Assembly (NCBI RefSeq): GCF_001956045.1
Contig: NZ_MRTH01000030.1
Location: 33,663 to 97,662, forward strand
Length of the DNA stretch: 64,000 nucleotides
Source of the DNA: Paenibacillus sp. FSL H7-0331
Lineage (GTDB): Bacteria > Bacillota > Bacilli > Paenibacillales > NBRC-103111
Reading direction: 5' to 3'
The notes below the pieces were generated by a model. The model saw nothing but the letters and a program-made list of their open reading frames with translations. It had not been told where the DNA came from and searched no databases. Numbering within the stretch: the stretch's first letter is position 1; each line of letters begins with the position of its first letter. The position numbers and the translations under genes are program-made. Below, one piece after another: positions 26,938 to 34,829 of this stretch.

Positions 26938-27337
26938 TTAGGTTATACTTTTATGGCTATTTTCAACACAGGGCATAAAAGATTCAAGGGAAGACTTCGA
27001 GGCACGTTTTAATACAGGGGGTCAATTTCCATCTGCGTGAGAGCAAAGGTAAGAACTTTCATTTACACGTTGAGTTTTATTTATATGGTGGATTGCCTTT
27101 TTCGACTAAAATGAGGGGGCTTTCAAGAGAGAGGATACACAAACAGTCTGCCAGTATTCATGGATTGGAAAAAGACAATACGAAAGTGACCCACGGACCG
27201 ATAAAAAATGGCTAGACTAATCAGCAACAATCAGGAGGCCCATGGGTGAGAGGTTTAAAGAATCGGCAATTGAGATAGCGTCTATAACTTGATGTAATGA
27301 ATCCTTTCTTCACGTAGTTAATTGACTCCCTTCATAT
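26938..27337. other. non-coding stretch inside the inverted segment
   Basis: No reading frame, hairpin or repeat that I can support was seen in these 400 bases. Several short AGGAGG-like strings occur without a following gene. It is probably eroded former coding sequence. Confidence 0.3.
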
Positions 27338-27446
27338 GGCTCTGTTGCAAAAATATTTTTACATACCAAATATAGTATGAAATTTCGCTTTAAAATTTCA
27401 TTTGAATACTACATATTGTGGGTCTTAATTTTTTTGCACCAGAACC
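27338..27446 (+). mobile_element. miniature IS6-like element, copy 2 (109 bp)
   Basis: This is the reverse complement of the copy at 26181-26288, with one small difference in the T-run near the GGTTCTGGTGC end. It runs from GGCTCTGTTGCAAA to TTTGCACCAGAACC. The 8 bases directly outside it, ATTCGGTC (27447-27454), are the reverse complement of the 8 bases directly inside copy 1. Confidence 0.7.
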
Positions 27447-27553
27447 ATTCGGTCTCACTAAGGTCAGTATTTCCCAGGCTCTAACAAAGTGTAGAAACCG
27501 CAGTAATCATCCTCCACAAATTGTTATACAAACTAAAGCGCAAAATGCCCAGC

Positions 27554-28501
27554 TTAATTCCTTCCGTTTGTCAGCCATAAATATTGATGTATAGTCGCTG
27601 CTTCCAATTTATTTCCAACTACCCTTTTGCGAAATTTGCCAGGTGTGATTCCTAGAACTTCAACGAATACCTTACTGAAATAATGCACCGTTTCGTATCC
27701 GGACGCCTGCGCCACATCCAGCAACGTCATATCTGTAAAAGCCAGCAGATAGGCCGCCCGTTTGATTCGCTCCGAACGAACCAAGGAAGGAAAGCTTTGC
27801 CCCAGCTCTGCCGACAGAAGCCTGGAAAGCTGTCGTTCCGATAAATGAATCGCCTGCCCTACTTCTTTTAAGGTCAGCTTATCGGAAAGATGAGCTACTA
27901 TATAAGCTTTTGCGTTTTTTACCGGACTGGAAATAAAACCTGTTTCCGGTTCTGGTGACGTTGTAATAATTCCGCTATGTTGGGAAAAGAAGGAAATCAA
28001 CGAGAGTAGGAGGGCATGGGATAAACCGAATATCAATTGCGGAAATGGAATCAACCTTTCCGCAGCTTGAAGCACCAGAGATTTCCAGAGTAGTACTGGT
28101 GGTGTTTGTTCGGCATCTGGAATAAACAAATGATGATAATTCGTCAGCTTGTCTAACAGTTGAAAGACTTCACCGCGCGGATCCGCTTCTATTATTTCAA
28201 AAGCAACAAACAACACCAGCATCCCTGTCTCACTTTGCAGTTGATGCATACCGCCAGGCTTAGAGCAATACAAGGTACCTCGTTGCAGCGAATAAGTCAC
28301 CCCTTTATTCGTATAGTGGCCTTCCCCTTCTGCCACATAACAAATCTCGAAAAAAGGGTGCGAATGCATAACATTGCCGTGATGCTGGGGTTTCCCTCCC
28401 CAATAGTGGACATAAAATGAAGCGGAATCAGCATGTAGCTTTGTCACATGCTGATTAAGATACATGCTGCTTTTTTGACAAATCTGCGGTGTCAGTTGCA
28501 C
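27554..28501 (-). CDS. AraC family transcriptional regulator (cupin-sensor type)
   Basis: The 315-residue cytoplasmic protein has an N-terminal cupin sensor with the HSHPFFEICYVAEGEGHYT strand pattern and Gly/Pro-rich GTLYCSKPGGMHQL, then a C-terminal AraC domain (DKLTLKEVGQAIHLSERQLSRLLSAELGQSF to SGYETVHYFSKVFVEVLGITPGKFRK). GTG 28501 follows AGAGGTGG. It is divergent from the DapA-type lyase and GarR-type genes and most likely controls them. The 262-bp divergent region has a TACAAT -10-like box facing the lyase gene (near 28639). Confidence 0.9.
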   Translation of the reverse strand: MQLTPQICQKSSMYLNQHVTKLHADSASFYVHYWGGKPQHHGNVMHSHPFFEICYVAEGEGHYTNKGVTYSLQRGTLYCSKPGGMHQLQSETGMLVLFVAFEIIEADPRGEVFQLLDKLTNYHHLFIPDAEQTPPVLLWKSLVLQAAERLIPFPQLIFGLSHALLLSLISFFSQHSGIITTSPEPETGFISSPVKNAKAYIVAHLSDKLTLKEVGQAIHLSERQLSRLLSAELGQSFPSLVRSERIKRAAYLLAFTDMTLLDVAQASGYETVHYFSKVFVEVLGITPGKFRKRVVGNKLEAATIHQYLWLTNGRN

Positions 28502-28763
28502 TGGCTTCCCACCTCTTTAGCGAACTTCTTTCCTTTCAACCACTCTCTTAGGACCTGACCTCATTATAACCTAGAAAGACCCTACGGAATATTGTAAAAA
28601 CATGACGGTTATTTATAAAGACCATCACCATGCGTTTGGGTACAATGGAATCACAGGGATGAAAGCGTGTACTTCCGAATAAAGCTGCGAAGGAGGCGGA
28701 TTACCGGTCGGAAGAATAGTTCGCCATCCGCTGGAAAAAGAGGGCATAAAAGGAGATAAAAAT

Positions 28764-29657
28764 ATGGATACAAGTTTTATTCACGGAGTGGTTCCCCCGG
28801 TTATTACACCTGTCGATGCCAATGAGTGCGTGGAAGAACAGGGCTTGCGACGAGTTGTTGAGCATGTTATTGAAGGAGGGGTACACGGCGTTCTCGCGCT
28901 TGGAAGCAATGGGGAGTTTTTTGGGTTAGATCATGAAGAACAGCAGCGGGCCGTCACTATTATAATCGATCAGGTCAAAGGACGAGTTCCCGTCTATATG
29001 GGAATTGGAGCCATTACCACCAAAGAATGCGTCAAATTGGCCAGACTTGCGGAAAATCTAAAAGCACAGGCTATCACTATCCTGCCGCCCATGTTCCTTA
29101 GTCTCAATGAAGACGAGCTGTACCAGCATTTCCTTAAGATTTCCGAATCGACCTCTTTGCCGGTTCTTCTTTACAACAACCCTGATCGTGTCGGCAACAA
29201 TATCTCAGCAAACTTATTAGAACGGCTGACCGACATTCCCAATATCGTTGGAGTTAAAGATAGCAGCGGAGATTTAACCTTGACCGCGGAATATATCCGA
29301 AGAACAAGAGACAAGGGATTTAAAGTCATGGCCGGCAGGGATGTCATGATTCTTGGCTCCTTAGCTTATGGAGCTGTCGGTTGCGTTGCCTCGACTGCTA
29401 ATATTGTCCCAGCCTTGGTCGTGGAGATTTATGAGAAATTTAAGGCAGGCGATCTGCAAGGTGCTTTGGAAGCCCAATTTAAACTCGCTCCGCTTCGTAT
29501 GGCATTTAATCTAGGAAGCTTTCCCGTTGCGACTAAGGATGCCGCGAATCTAATTGGACTTGAGGTAGGAAATTCGATCAAACCGAATACCACTTGTTCG
29601 GAGACCCATTTGGATAAACTCAAGGACATACTGAAAGATATGGGTGTACTTTATTAA
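28764..29657 (+). CDS. DapA-superfamily lyase (2-keto-3-deoxy sugar acid aldolase/dehydratase type)
   Basis: The 297-residue TIM-barrel enzyme belongs to the dihydrodipicolinate synthase / N-acetylneuraminate lyase superfamily. The Schiff-base lysine is Lys165 (VGVKDSSGD), the catalytic tyrosine is Tyr137 (LLYNNPDR) and the carboxylate-binding loop is GSNGEF (47-52). GSNGEF in place of the GTTGE of true DapA, and the absence of lysine-pathway neighbours, argue for a catabolic member such as KDG aldolase or 5-dehydro-4-deoxyglucarate dehydratase. The neighbouring GarR-type reductase supports sugar-acid breakdown. It is divergent from the AraC gene and precedes the reductase by about 50 bases. 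Confidence 0.88.
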   Translation: MDTSFIHGVVPPVITPVDANECVEEQGLRRVVEHVIEGGVHGVLALGSNGEFFGLDHEEQQRAVTIIIDQVKGRVPVYMGIGAITTKECVKLARLAENLKAQAITILPPMFLSLNEDELYQHFLKISESTSLPVLLYNNPDRVGNNISANLLERLTDIPNIVGVKDSSGDLTLTAEYIRRTRDKGFKVMAGRDVMILGSLAYGAVGCVASTANIVPALVVEIYEKFKAGDLQGALEAQFKLAPLRMAFNLGSFPVATKDAANLIGLEVGNSIKPNTTCSETHLDKLKDILKDMGVLY

Positions 29658-29706
29658 ACTTTCAAATTCCCCAAGGATGGGTTGATAATCAGGAGGCTGT
29701 TAATTG

Positions 29707-30591
29707 ATGAAAATTGGATTTATTGGTTTGGGAATCATGGGCAAGCCCATGAGCAAGCATTTATTACAGGCTGGATACAAGCTTGTCGTTCTTGAGAGAA
29801 ATAAAAGCGCCGAAGAGCTTGTTGCTGCCGGGGCTGAGGTTGCATCGAGTCCTAAGTCGCTAGCAGAGCAAGTGGATATTATAATTACCATGTTACCCAA
29901 TTATCCTCAGGTGAAAGAAGTAGTTTTGGGCAAAGATGGCGTGATCGAGGGTGCCAAACAAGGCACTATACTCATTGACATGAGTTCTATTGCACCGCTC
30001 GTAAGTCAAGAAATTGCTGAGAAGTTGGCGGAAAAAGGGATAGAAATGCTTGATGCTCCTGTAAGTGGCGGTGAGCCTAAGGCGATTGAGGGGACCCTAT
30101 CAGTAATGGTGGGCGGCAAAAAAGAAATATTTGATAAATGTTATCTAATTATGAAGGCGATGGCTGCCTCTGTTGTGCACACGGGTAAGATTGGAGCAGG
30201 CAATGTCACCAAACTTGCTAACCAGATTATTGTTGCAATTAATATTGCCGCCATGTCTGAAGCCCTAGTTCTGGCAAGCAAAGCCGGTGTTGAACCGGAA
30301 TTGGTATATCAAGCTATCCGTGGTGGCTTGGCCGGTAGTACCGTTCTTGATGCGAAGGCGTTACTGGTGATGGATCGTAAATTCGATCCTGGATTCCGCA
30401 TCAACCTTCATATTAAGGATTTAAGCAACGTACTGGAAACGTCCCATGAAATAGGAGTGCCTCTGCCACTTACAACTGCGGTCATGGAAATGATGCAATC
30501 TCTGAAGACAGATGGAATGGGTGAAGATGATCATGGTAGCTTGATAAGATACTATGAAAAAATGGCAAAAGTTGAAGTGAACAGGAAATAA
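29707..30591 (+). CDS. garR: 2-hydroxy-3-oxopropionate (tartronate semialdehyde) reductase, GarR-like
   Basis: The 294-residue protein is a beta-hydroxyacid dehydrogenase: Rossmann motif GFIGLGIMGKPM at the N-terminus, substrate-binding DAPVSGG (116-122), catalytic Lys169 in GNVTKLANQ, and PGFRINLHIKDL near the C-terminus, which is typical of tartronate semialdehyde reductases. The enzyme makes D-glycerate from tartronate semialdehyde with NAD(P)H. ATG 29707 lies ten bases after AGGAGG; TTG 29704 is an alternative. The aldolase at 32283 is of the family that produces tartronate semialdehyde from 2-keto-3-deoxyglucarate, so the two could be consecutive steps. Other hydroxyacid substrates remain possible. 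Confidence 0.85.
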   Translation: MKIGFIGLGIMGKPMSKHLLQAGYKLVVLERNKSAEELVAAGAEVASSPKSLAEQVDIIITMLPNYPQVKEVVLGKDGVIEGAKQGTILIDMSSIAPLVSQEIAEKLAEKGIEMLDAPVSGGEPKAIEGTLSVMVGGKKEIFDKCYLIMKAMAASVVHTGKIGAGNVTKLANQIIVAINIAAMSEALVLASKAGVEPELVYQAIRGGLAGSTVLDAKALLVMDRKFDPGFRINLHIKDLSNVLETSHEIGVPLPLTTAVMEMMQSLKTDGMGEDDHGSLIRYYEKMAKVEVNRK

Positions 30592-30602
30592 AAGAATGTA
30601 AA

Positions 30603-30655
30603 TGAGGAAAGGACAGACGAATGATTACATTCGGCCTGTCCTTTCCTCATTATAT
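30603..30655. terminator. bidirectional terminator hairpin of IS6 origin
   Basis: AATGAGGAAAGGACAG and CTGTCCTTTCCTCATT form a perfect 16-bp stem; its loop contains a second CGAATG/CATTCG stem. It separates two convergent genes that stop at 30591 and 30687. Its AAAGGACAGACGAATGATT core matches the 3' end of the IS6-type remnant at 47636, suggesting descent from that element. Confidence 0.75.
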
Positions 30656-30686
30656 GCGATTCCTTATAAGTCTTATCAACAGTTTC

Positions 30687-32075
30687 CTAGAGATTGGATT
30701 GTTCCAGAGCAAAGGCAAATTGGTATAATTGTCCTTCATCAAAAGGTTTGCCTATAAATTGTATTCCGACTGGCAAACCACTTTTCGACATGCCGCCAGA
30801 AACAGAAATTGCGGGAAAACCGGTTGTATTGCTTGGGCCTGTTAAGCGTGCAAGAATACGAGTATGTTCCTTCGTCCCATTAATATCTATTTCTCTCTGT
30901 CCAATATCAGTTGGCAGCGTACATAAAGTAGGGGTCATAATCACATTTACCTTGGATAGTGCCTCGTAGTGCATGCTGATAGCCTTATGTTTAATTTTCA
31001 ACATATTTATATACTCGCTTGCTTGAATGAACATCCCTACTATGGCCCGTCCTCTTACTTCTTCTTCAATCCGATCGGGAACTTCCCTTAAAAGTTTTTC
31101 TAACGACGTGTAAGCCTCAGAAGCTAAAAGTATCTGCTGAGCTGCTAAAAGATCATTCATTCCAGGAAGATCAATATATTCAATTTCGGCTCCAAGTTGT
31201 TTAAGTTTTTCCACCGTTAAGTCGAATATGCGCTGCACTTCCGGATGAATAATATCAAAATAAAAAGAAGATGGAATCCCGATCTTTTTACCTTTAATCC
31301 CCTGATCTATCGCTTGAGTATAATCTTCCTTCACAGAATAAACAGAATATATATCTTTTTTATCATAACCTGCCAGGACGTTTAACATTATAGCATTATC
31401 AGCGACGGTTCGGGTCATGGGGCCCAAATGGTCCAGAGTCTGACATAATGGTATGGCACCATATTTGCTTACCAATCCAAACGTCGGTTTCATTCCTACG
31501 ATGCCGCAACAAGAGGCAGGCATTCTGATGGACCCTCCCGTATCTGAACCAATTGCGCCATAGCATAGAAAGGCTGCTACGGCAGCGGCCGAACCTGAGC
31601 TTGATCCCCCTGTGATTTTGGATGGATCATACGGATTTTTTACAGGTCCGAAAAAGGAGCGGTCCCCTGTTGTACCGTATGCAAACCCATGCATATTTAG
31701 CTTACCAATCATAATGGCTCCTGCATTCTCTAGCTGGGTCACAATTTCCGCATCATAATCAGGGACAAAGTCTTGATAAATTTCAGAGCCAAATGTTGTT
31801 TTTATGCCCTTAGTATAGATTAAATCCTTTAATCCAATAGGAATGCCATGGAGATGACCTTTATAATTTCCATTGATAATTTCCTGTTCTGCCTTTTTGG
31901 CGGCGTTTAACGATTGTTCCTCCAAGACCGTAATGAATGAATTAAGCTCTTTATCTTTTTGGGCGATGAAGCCCAGACTGGCTGCTGTTACTTCCACAGG
32001 AGAAATGGCTCTATCCTTGATACTTTGGCTTAGCTCAGCTATACTCCATTCTAAAAAATGATTCGATATGCTCAT
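30687..32075 (-). CDS. amidase signature enzyme, paralogue of the amidase at 14682
   Basis: The 462-residue enzyme has the complete amidase triad: Lys83 (GLKDL), cis-Ser158 (TGGSSSGS) and nucleophile Ser182 (SDTGGSIR). It resembles the first amidase along its length, clearly so in DRSFFGPVxNPYD and the SSGS-DTGGS core. Its ATG overlaps the stop of a small upstream gene as ATGA. The small gene looks like an AtzG/GatC-type partner, making this an AtzE-like heteromeric amidase. Neighbouring aldolase and importer genes on the same strand suggest removal of an amide group from an imported compound. Cytoplasmic, as no signal is seen. Confidence 0.9.
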   Translation of the reverse strand: MSISNHFLEWSIAELSQSIKDRAISPVEVTAASLGFIAQKDKELNSFITVLEEQSLNAAKKAEQEIINGNYKGHLHGIPIGLKDLIYTKGIKTTFGSEIYQDFVPDYDAEIVTQLENAGAIMIGKLNMHGFAYGTTGDRSFFGPVKNPYDPSKITGGSSSGSAAAVAAFLCYGAIGSDTGGSIRMPASCCGIVGMKPTFGLVSKYGAIPLCQTLDHLGPMTRTVADNAIMLNVLAGYDKKDIYSVYSVKEDYTQAIDQGIKGKKIGIPSSFYFDIIHPEVQRIFDLTVEKLKQLGAEIEYIDLPGMNDLLAAQQILLASEAYTSLEKLLREVPDRIEEEVRGRAIVGMFIQASEYINMLKIKHKAISMHYEALSKVNVIMTPTLCTLPTDIGQREIDINGTKEHTRILARLTGPSNTTGFPAISVSGGMSKSGLPVGIQFIGKPFDEGQLYQFAFALEQSNL

Positions 32076-32266
32076 TGGTTCGTTCCACCCCTTTTCTGAA
32101 CATGAGAAAAAATAGGGTCAGGATCAATCAAATGATCACTGGAACTAACTGATTCAATTTTCATCTTTATGGTTTCGGCTTCTAAATAAAGGGATTGTAA
32201 ATTGAAATAACGGGAATCAATACCATTCTTTTCAAGCTTCATCGTAACATAGTTTCGAAAATCCAT
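32072..32266 (-). CDS. small AtzG/GatC-like amidase partner protein
   Basis: The 64-residue protein starts at ATG 32266, after AGGAAGGAAG, and begins MDFRNYVTMKLEKNGID. It has two predicted short helices, with FNLQSLYLEAETIKMKIESV, followed by an extended tail DPDPIFSHVQ. Small subunits GatC and AtzG wrap around their amidase with such an extended tail, and AtzG-like proteins carry a similar EPxPxF motif. The stop overlaps the amidase start by four bases. The identification rests on size, tail motif and gene order; sequence similarity is weak. Confidence 0.6.
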   Translation of the reverse strand: MDFRNYVTMKLEKNGIDSRYFNLQSLYLEAETIKMKIESVSSSDHLIDPDPIFSHVQKRGGTNQ

Positions 32267-32282
32267 ACCTTTCACTTCCTTC

Positions 32283-33047
32283 CTACATATTTTTAACGGA
32301 CTCAAGATGGGCTTTTAGAGATTGGGTTAAATGCGAAGCATCCACCGCAGGCGTCGTTACAAAGCTTGCGCCCATGCCGATGACTTCTTTTAATTCACTA
32401 GGTCTAAATGCCGGAATTCCCACCTTGATCCCCGCTTTGTTCGACTTGTCCATCACAACTTGAATAGCTTGCCGCACCTTCGGATGCGTTACTTGTCCGG
32501 GAAGACCGAATGAACCGGCCAAATCGGAAGGACCTATAAATAACAGATCCAATCCTTGAACCGTAATAATTTCGTCGATGTTTTCCACGGCTTCCACATC
32601 TTCAATCATTCCGATGACCAATACCCGTTCATTTTCCTGTTTCATATGTTCTGTAATGAGCACTCCACCATATCTGGCCACTCGGGTCGAACCATCAATG
32701 CCTCGATGTCCTATGGGTTGGTATTTGGCCATTCCGACGATTTTTTCTCCCTGCTGTTTGGATACGAGATGAGGAATCATAACAGCGTCAGCTCCTGACT
32801 CTACTGCTCTGAGTATAGTTCCGTAATCATCCTGCGGTGTTCGGACTATGGATGAAATATTGGCAATTTGTGCCGCACGAATCATATGCTCCATCATTTG
32901 CAAATCCAATGCGGTATGTTCAAGATCAATCACAACATAGTCATAACCGACATAACCCAAAATTTCGATAACAGCAGGATCCTTCAGAGCGGAAAAAATA
33001 CCGTAAGCGGTTTGACCGCCAGCTAGCACTTCTTTTAATTTATGCAT
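32283..33047 (-). CDS. HpcH/HpaI-family aldolase (GarL-like)
   Basis: The class II, metal-dependent aldolase of about 254 residues has the family blocks DYVVIDLEHTALDLQMMEHMI, IVRTPQDDYGTILRAVESGADAVMIPH and LLFIGPSDLAGSFGLPGQ. Glu in MIEDVEAVEN and Asp in IGPSDLA are the expected metal ligands. Family members cleave 2-keto-3-deoxyglucarate or 4-hydroxy-2-oxoheptanedioate to pyruvate and an aldehyde. With the GarR-type reductase nearby, 2-keto-3-deoxyglucarate is a sensible candidate. ATG 33047 follows GAAGGAGA and is preferred to the frame start at 33077. The gene sits between the importer genes and the AtzG-like/amidase pair on one operon. Confidence 0.88.
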   Translation of the reverse strand: MHKLKEVLAGGQTAYGIFSALKDPAVIEILGYVGYDYVVIDLEHTALDLQMMEHMIRAAQIANISSIVRTPQDDYGTILRAVESGADAVMIPHLVSKQQGEKIVGMAKYQPIGHRGIDGSTRVARYGGVLITEHMKQENERVLVIGMIEDVEAVENIDEIITVQGLDLLFIGPSDLAGSFGLPGQVTHPKVRQAIQVVMDKSNKAGIKVGIPAFRPSELKEVIGMGASFVTTPAVDASHLTQSLKAHLESVKNM

Positions 33048-33094
33048 TTCATATTCTCCTTCTATTAACAATGTCACGAACCTTGTGCCTTCAT

Positions 33095-33913
33095 TTATCC
33101 CTTGACAGAACCCAATGTAATCCCCTGAACGAAGCTTCTTTGAAGCAAAACAAAGAATAGTATCATAGGAACTGCAGCTATGGATGCCCCGGTCAGGGCA
33201 ATTCCAAAATCAATTCTATTTTCATCATATGCAGCAGTAGATATGCCTAGTGGTAGAGTTAACATGGCTTTGGATTGCAAAATAATAAGTTGCCATAAAT
33301 AGTCGTTCCAAGTATACATAAATGTAAATATGGCCAGGGCTCCAAGTGCCGGTAAAAGCAGCGGTAAGATGATTGTCGCAAATGTTCTCAATTCGCCGGC
33401 TCCATCAAGAGTAGCGGCCTCAATAATTTCATCCGGAATCGATTTGGCAAACTGGCGAATCAAAAAGACTCCAAATGGATATGCAATGGCAGGTAATATC
33501 AACCCTAAATAGTTATCGATAAGCCCTAGATCACGACACAAAATGTAAAGCGGAACCAAAGTCACCTGATGCGGCATCATCATCGTAACGATCACACAGG
33601 CAAACAATATTTTGTTTCCGGGAAACTTTTTTTTGGCATACGCATATCCAGCCATCGCAGAAAATATCAAAACAAATATAACGGTGACCAGGCAAGTAAT
33701 TACACTATTGAATACCCATGTCACTATCGGCTTTGTTTTAAATAGAAGGATATAATTATCAAGGCTGAATTTGTTTGGAAACCAATCCGGGGGCACTGCC
33801 CATATCTCTACTTGTGATTTAAAAGAGCCGGTAATCAACCAATACAATGGGAAAATAAAAATGATTGCCGCAATAATTAATAATAAATACCTGGAGATGA
33901 CATTAATTTTCAT
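33095..33913 (-). CDS. CUT1 sugar ABC transporter permease, MalG/AraQ type
   Basis: The 272-residue permease has six membrane helices and the EAA loop EAATLDGAGELRTFATIILPLLLP; it ends SFVQGITLGSVKG. ATG 33913 is preferred to TTG 33919 because of spacing from AAGGAGA. It is 15 bases downstream of its partner permease and 47 bases before the aldolase. No ATPase gene is in this operon, so a housekeeping MsmX-like ATPase is likely shared. Confidence 0.93.
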   Translation of the reverse strand: MKINVISRYLLLIIAAIIFIFPLYWLITGSFKSQVEIWAVPPDWFPNKFSLDNYILLFKTKPIVTWVFNSVITCLVTVIFVLIFSAMAGYAYAKKKFPGNKILFACVIVTMMMPHQVTLVPLYILCRDLGLIDNYLGLILPAIAYPFGVFLIRQFAKSIPDEIIEAATLDGAGELRTFATIILPLLLPALGALAIFTFMYTWNDYLWQLIILQSKAMLTLPLGISTAAYDENRIDFGIALTGASIAAVPMILFFVLLQRSFVQGITLGSVKG

Positions 33914-33933
33914 CAGCAAAGAGTCTCCTTTTC

Positions 33934-34797
33934 TTACTCGCCTTTAGATCTTAAGATTCTAAACTGTAAAACTGCAATCAGCATAATAATAAAGAATAAT
34001 ACAACACTTTGAGCTGAAGCTTTGCCAAATTCCAAATCTATAAAAGCGGTTTGATATATGGTATATACAAGAGATTCTGTACCGTGGAACGGGCCACCCT
34101 TGGTCAACAAATAGACGACTGTGAATATTTGGAATACACTGATCGTTGAAGTAATCACGATTAATATAGTCGTGTTAGCAATCAAAGGCAATGTGATCTT
34201 AATAAAGGTTTGAATCGAATTAGCTCCATCCATTTCAGCAGATTCAAACAGGTCTTTTGATATTCCGTCCATTGACGATAAATACAAAATAATAGGTTGA
34301 CCGATCATCCAAGTAATAACCACTGCTGCTAAGGCAAGAATAGCTGTAAGTTGATTGGAAAACACATCGATAGGCTGGAATCCAAATTCCCGTAAAAAAT
34401 AATTAAATATGCCAAAACTAGGGTTATAAATCCAAGCCCAAACCAAGGAGAGCACAACAGGCGTACTCACAACCGGCAAATAAAAAACAAGACGAAAGAA
34501 ACTTTTGGCATGTTTATGAAATCCCTGCATCATTGCAGCAAAAATCAAGGAAATGCCGACCGTAATCGGAACTATGATGATTACAAAGTAGAACGTGTTT
34601 ACAAACGATTTTACAAACCGCTCTTCATGAAACAAAGAAATATAATTATTAAATCCTACAAAGGTTTTTAAATAAATATCTGCTTCGAACAAGCTAAGAT
34701 AGAAAGTACGAAGCAAAGGATAGATTAAAAACAAAGCAAGAAAAAATAAGTTAGGCAATATGAAAAAATAACCCCAAGCTCCATCGCGAAATCTCAT
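33934..34797 (-). CDS. CUT1 sugar ABC transporter permease, MalF/UgpA type
   Basis: The 287-residue membrane protein begins MRFRDGAWGYFFILPNLFFLALFLIYP, typical of UgpA-like permeases, and contains the EAA loop ESAEMDGANSIQTFIKITLPLI. GAGGTG precedes the ATG. It follows the binding protein gene by 32 bases and partners with the MalG-type gene. Confidence 0.93.
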   Translation of the reverse strand: MRFRDGAWGYFFILPNLFFLALFLIYPLLRTFYLSLFEADIYLKTFVGFNNYISLFHEERFVKSFVNTFYFVIIIVPITVGISLIFAAMMQGFHKHAKSFFRLVFYLPVVSTPVVLSLVWAWIYNPSFGIFNYFLREFGFQPIDVFSNQLTAILALAAVVITWMIGQPIILYLSSMDGISKDLFESAEMDGANSIQTFIKITLPLIANTTILIVITSTISVFQIFTVVYLLTKGGPFHGTESLVYTIYQTAFIDLEFGKASAQSVVLFFIIMLIAVLQFRILRSKGE

Positions 34798-34829
34798 CAG
34801 TCATATACACCTCAGTGAAATAGTTATCG

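Noticed and set aside
28764..29657. Lysine-biosynthetic DapA
   Set aside because: The loop reads GSNGE instead of GTTGE, and the context is sugar-acid catabolism with GarR and AraC genes.
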